The notes beneath the pieces were generated by a model that did no database searches, was not told the origin of the DNA, and saw only the letters and a list, made by a program, of their open reading frames with translations. 5,959 nucleotides of DNA from an uncultured bacterium (GTDB lineage Bacteria > Chloroflexota > Anaerolineae > JACIWP01), in contig CAIQJD010000985.1 in NCBI GenBank assembly GCA_903872005.1, forward strand, positions 1 through 5,959, given 5' to 3'. A program made the translations under genes and the position numbers. This document shows positions 5,737 to 5,959 of this stretch, one piece after another. Within the stretch, counting starts at the first letter, position 1. Every line of letters begins with the position of its first letter.

Positions 5737-5959
5737 ATGCTCAGCTCCTTTGATAAGCTCATTCGCATTCTGCTGCTTGAAGAGAAATCGGGCTGCGCGA
5801 ATCGCAGTGTGATCGGTGGTCTGGAACGTTTTGCTCCGTATTGGAAGGTGGATGCGCTGGGGCAAGCGTCGTCGGACGGTCAGCGCGCGCTGATTGAACG
5901 AACTGTCCGGGAACTGGAAGCCTATCCGTCTGTGGAGACGCCGGCGCAGCGCCAGGCGC
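5737..5959 (+). CDS. recG: ATP-dependent DNA helicase RecG, N-terminal 74 codons (cut by the window end)
   Basis: RecG is a branch-migrating helicase that remodels stalled forks and recombination intermediates. Only the start is present: ATG 5737 with AAGGAG (5727-5732) 4 nt upstream. The visible residues begin MLSSFDKLIRILLLEEKSG and continue with NRSVIGGLERFAPYW near 22-36. This helical segment with an (I/V)GGL-x-RF motif resembles the extra N-terminal region of RecG in Chloroflexota and some other lineages, ahead of the wedge domain. The helicase motifs are beyond the window, so the call rests on this motif plus position: recG follows the yloU-yloV block in Firmicutes too. The frame stays open to the last base. 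A short gap after degV suggests cotranscription. Confidence 0.75.
   Translation, partial: MLSSFDKLIRILLLEEKSGCANRSVIGGLERFAPYWKVDALGQASSDGQRALIERTVRELEAYPSVETPAQRQA

Larger units (their letters stand above)
72..5945. repeat. dispersed over-represented palindrome GCCGGC (about 40 copies)
   Basis: A hand count finds about 40 copies of GCCGGC across the window, for example at 72, 76, 139, 778, 2235, 3180, 4138 and the last at 5940. At about 61% GC, independent bases would give about 5. Copies fall in all genes, in more than one codon phase, in both intergenic gaps and in the rpmB terminator stem. This is a genome-style word preference rather than a discrete element. Confidence 0.7.

Overview
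The window is a GC-rich (about 60% by eye), gene-dense piece of bacterial chromosome made almost entirely of housekeeping genes. Gene content and order resemble the rpe - rpmB - yloU - yloV - recG neighbourhood of Firmicutes. The form of the bL28 protein, the RecG N-terminus (an IGGLERF-type segment) and the base composition fit Chloroflexota (Anaerolineae/Caldilineae-like) better. That placement is an inference from protein flavour, not a proven assignment.

Layout: (1) 1-1380, + strand, the C-terminal 459 residues of CarB, the large subunit of carbamoyl-phosphate synthase, with an intact allosteric MGS domain. (2) 1381-1674, a gap holding a minus-strand remnant that looks like the C-terminal half of a PIN-domain (VapC-like) toxin, then a good sigma70-type promoter and ribosome binding site. 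(3) 1675-2340, + strand, rpe, ribulose-5-phosphate 3-epimerase. (4) 2351-2693, minus strand, a self-contained rpmB (bL28) unit with an extended -10 promoter, a leader of about 60 nt, the gene, and an intrinsic terminator with a GCAA loop. (5) 2740-5959, + strand, a probable operon of an Asp23/YloU-family gene, a FakA/YloV-like DAK2-domain fatty-acid kinase, a DegV/FakB-like fatty-acid binding protein, and the first 74 codons of recG, with gaps of 54, 37 and 23 nt.

How the genes work together: FakA and FakB form the fatty-acid kinase that phosphorylates exogenous or recycled fatty acids for phospholipid synthesis. Their adjacency supports both calls. The Asp23/YloU protein lies beside FakA in many genomes, but its role is not settled. 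CarB, Rpe, bL28 and RecG are core functions in pyrimidine/arginine supply, the pentose phosphate pathway, the ribosome and recombination repair.

I found no clearly novel defence or mobile system. The most unusual signals are a strong excess of the palindrome GCCGGC, including near-invariant use of GCC-GGC for Ala-Gly (25 of 26 pairs by hand count); a decayed PIN toxin; conserved gene order with an inverted rpmB; and substitutions at expected ligand positions in both FakA and FakB homologues.
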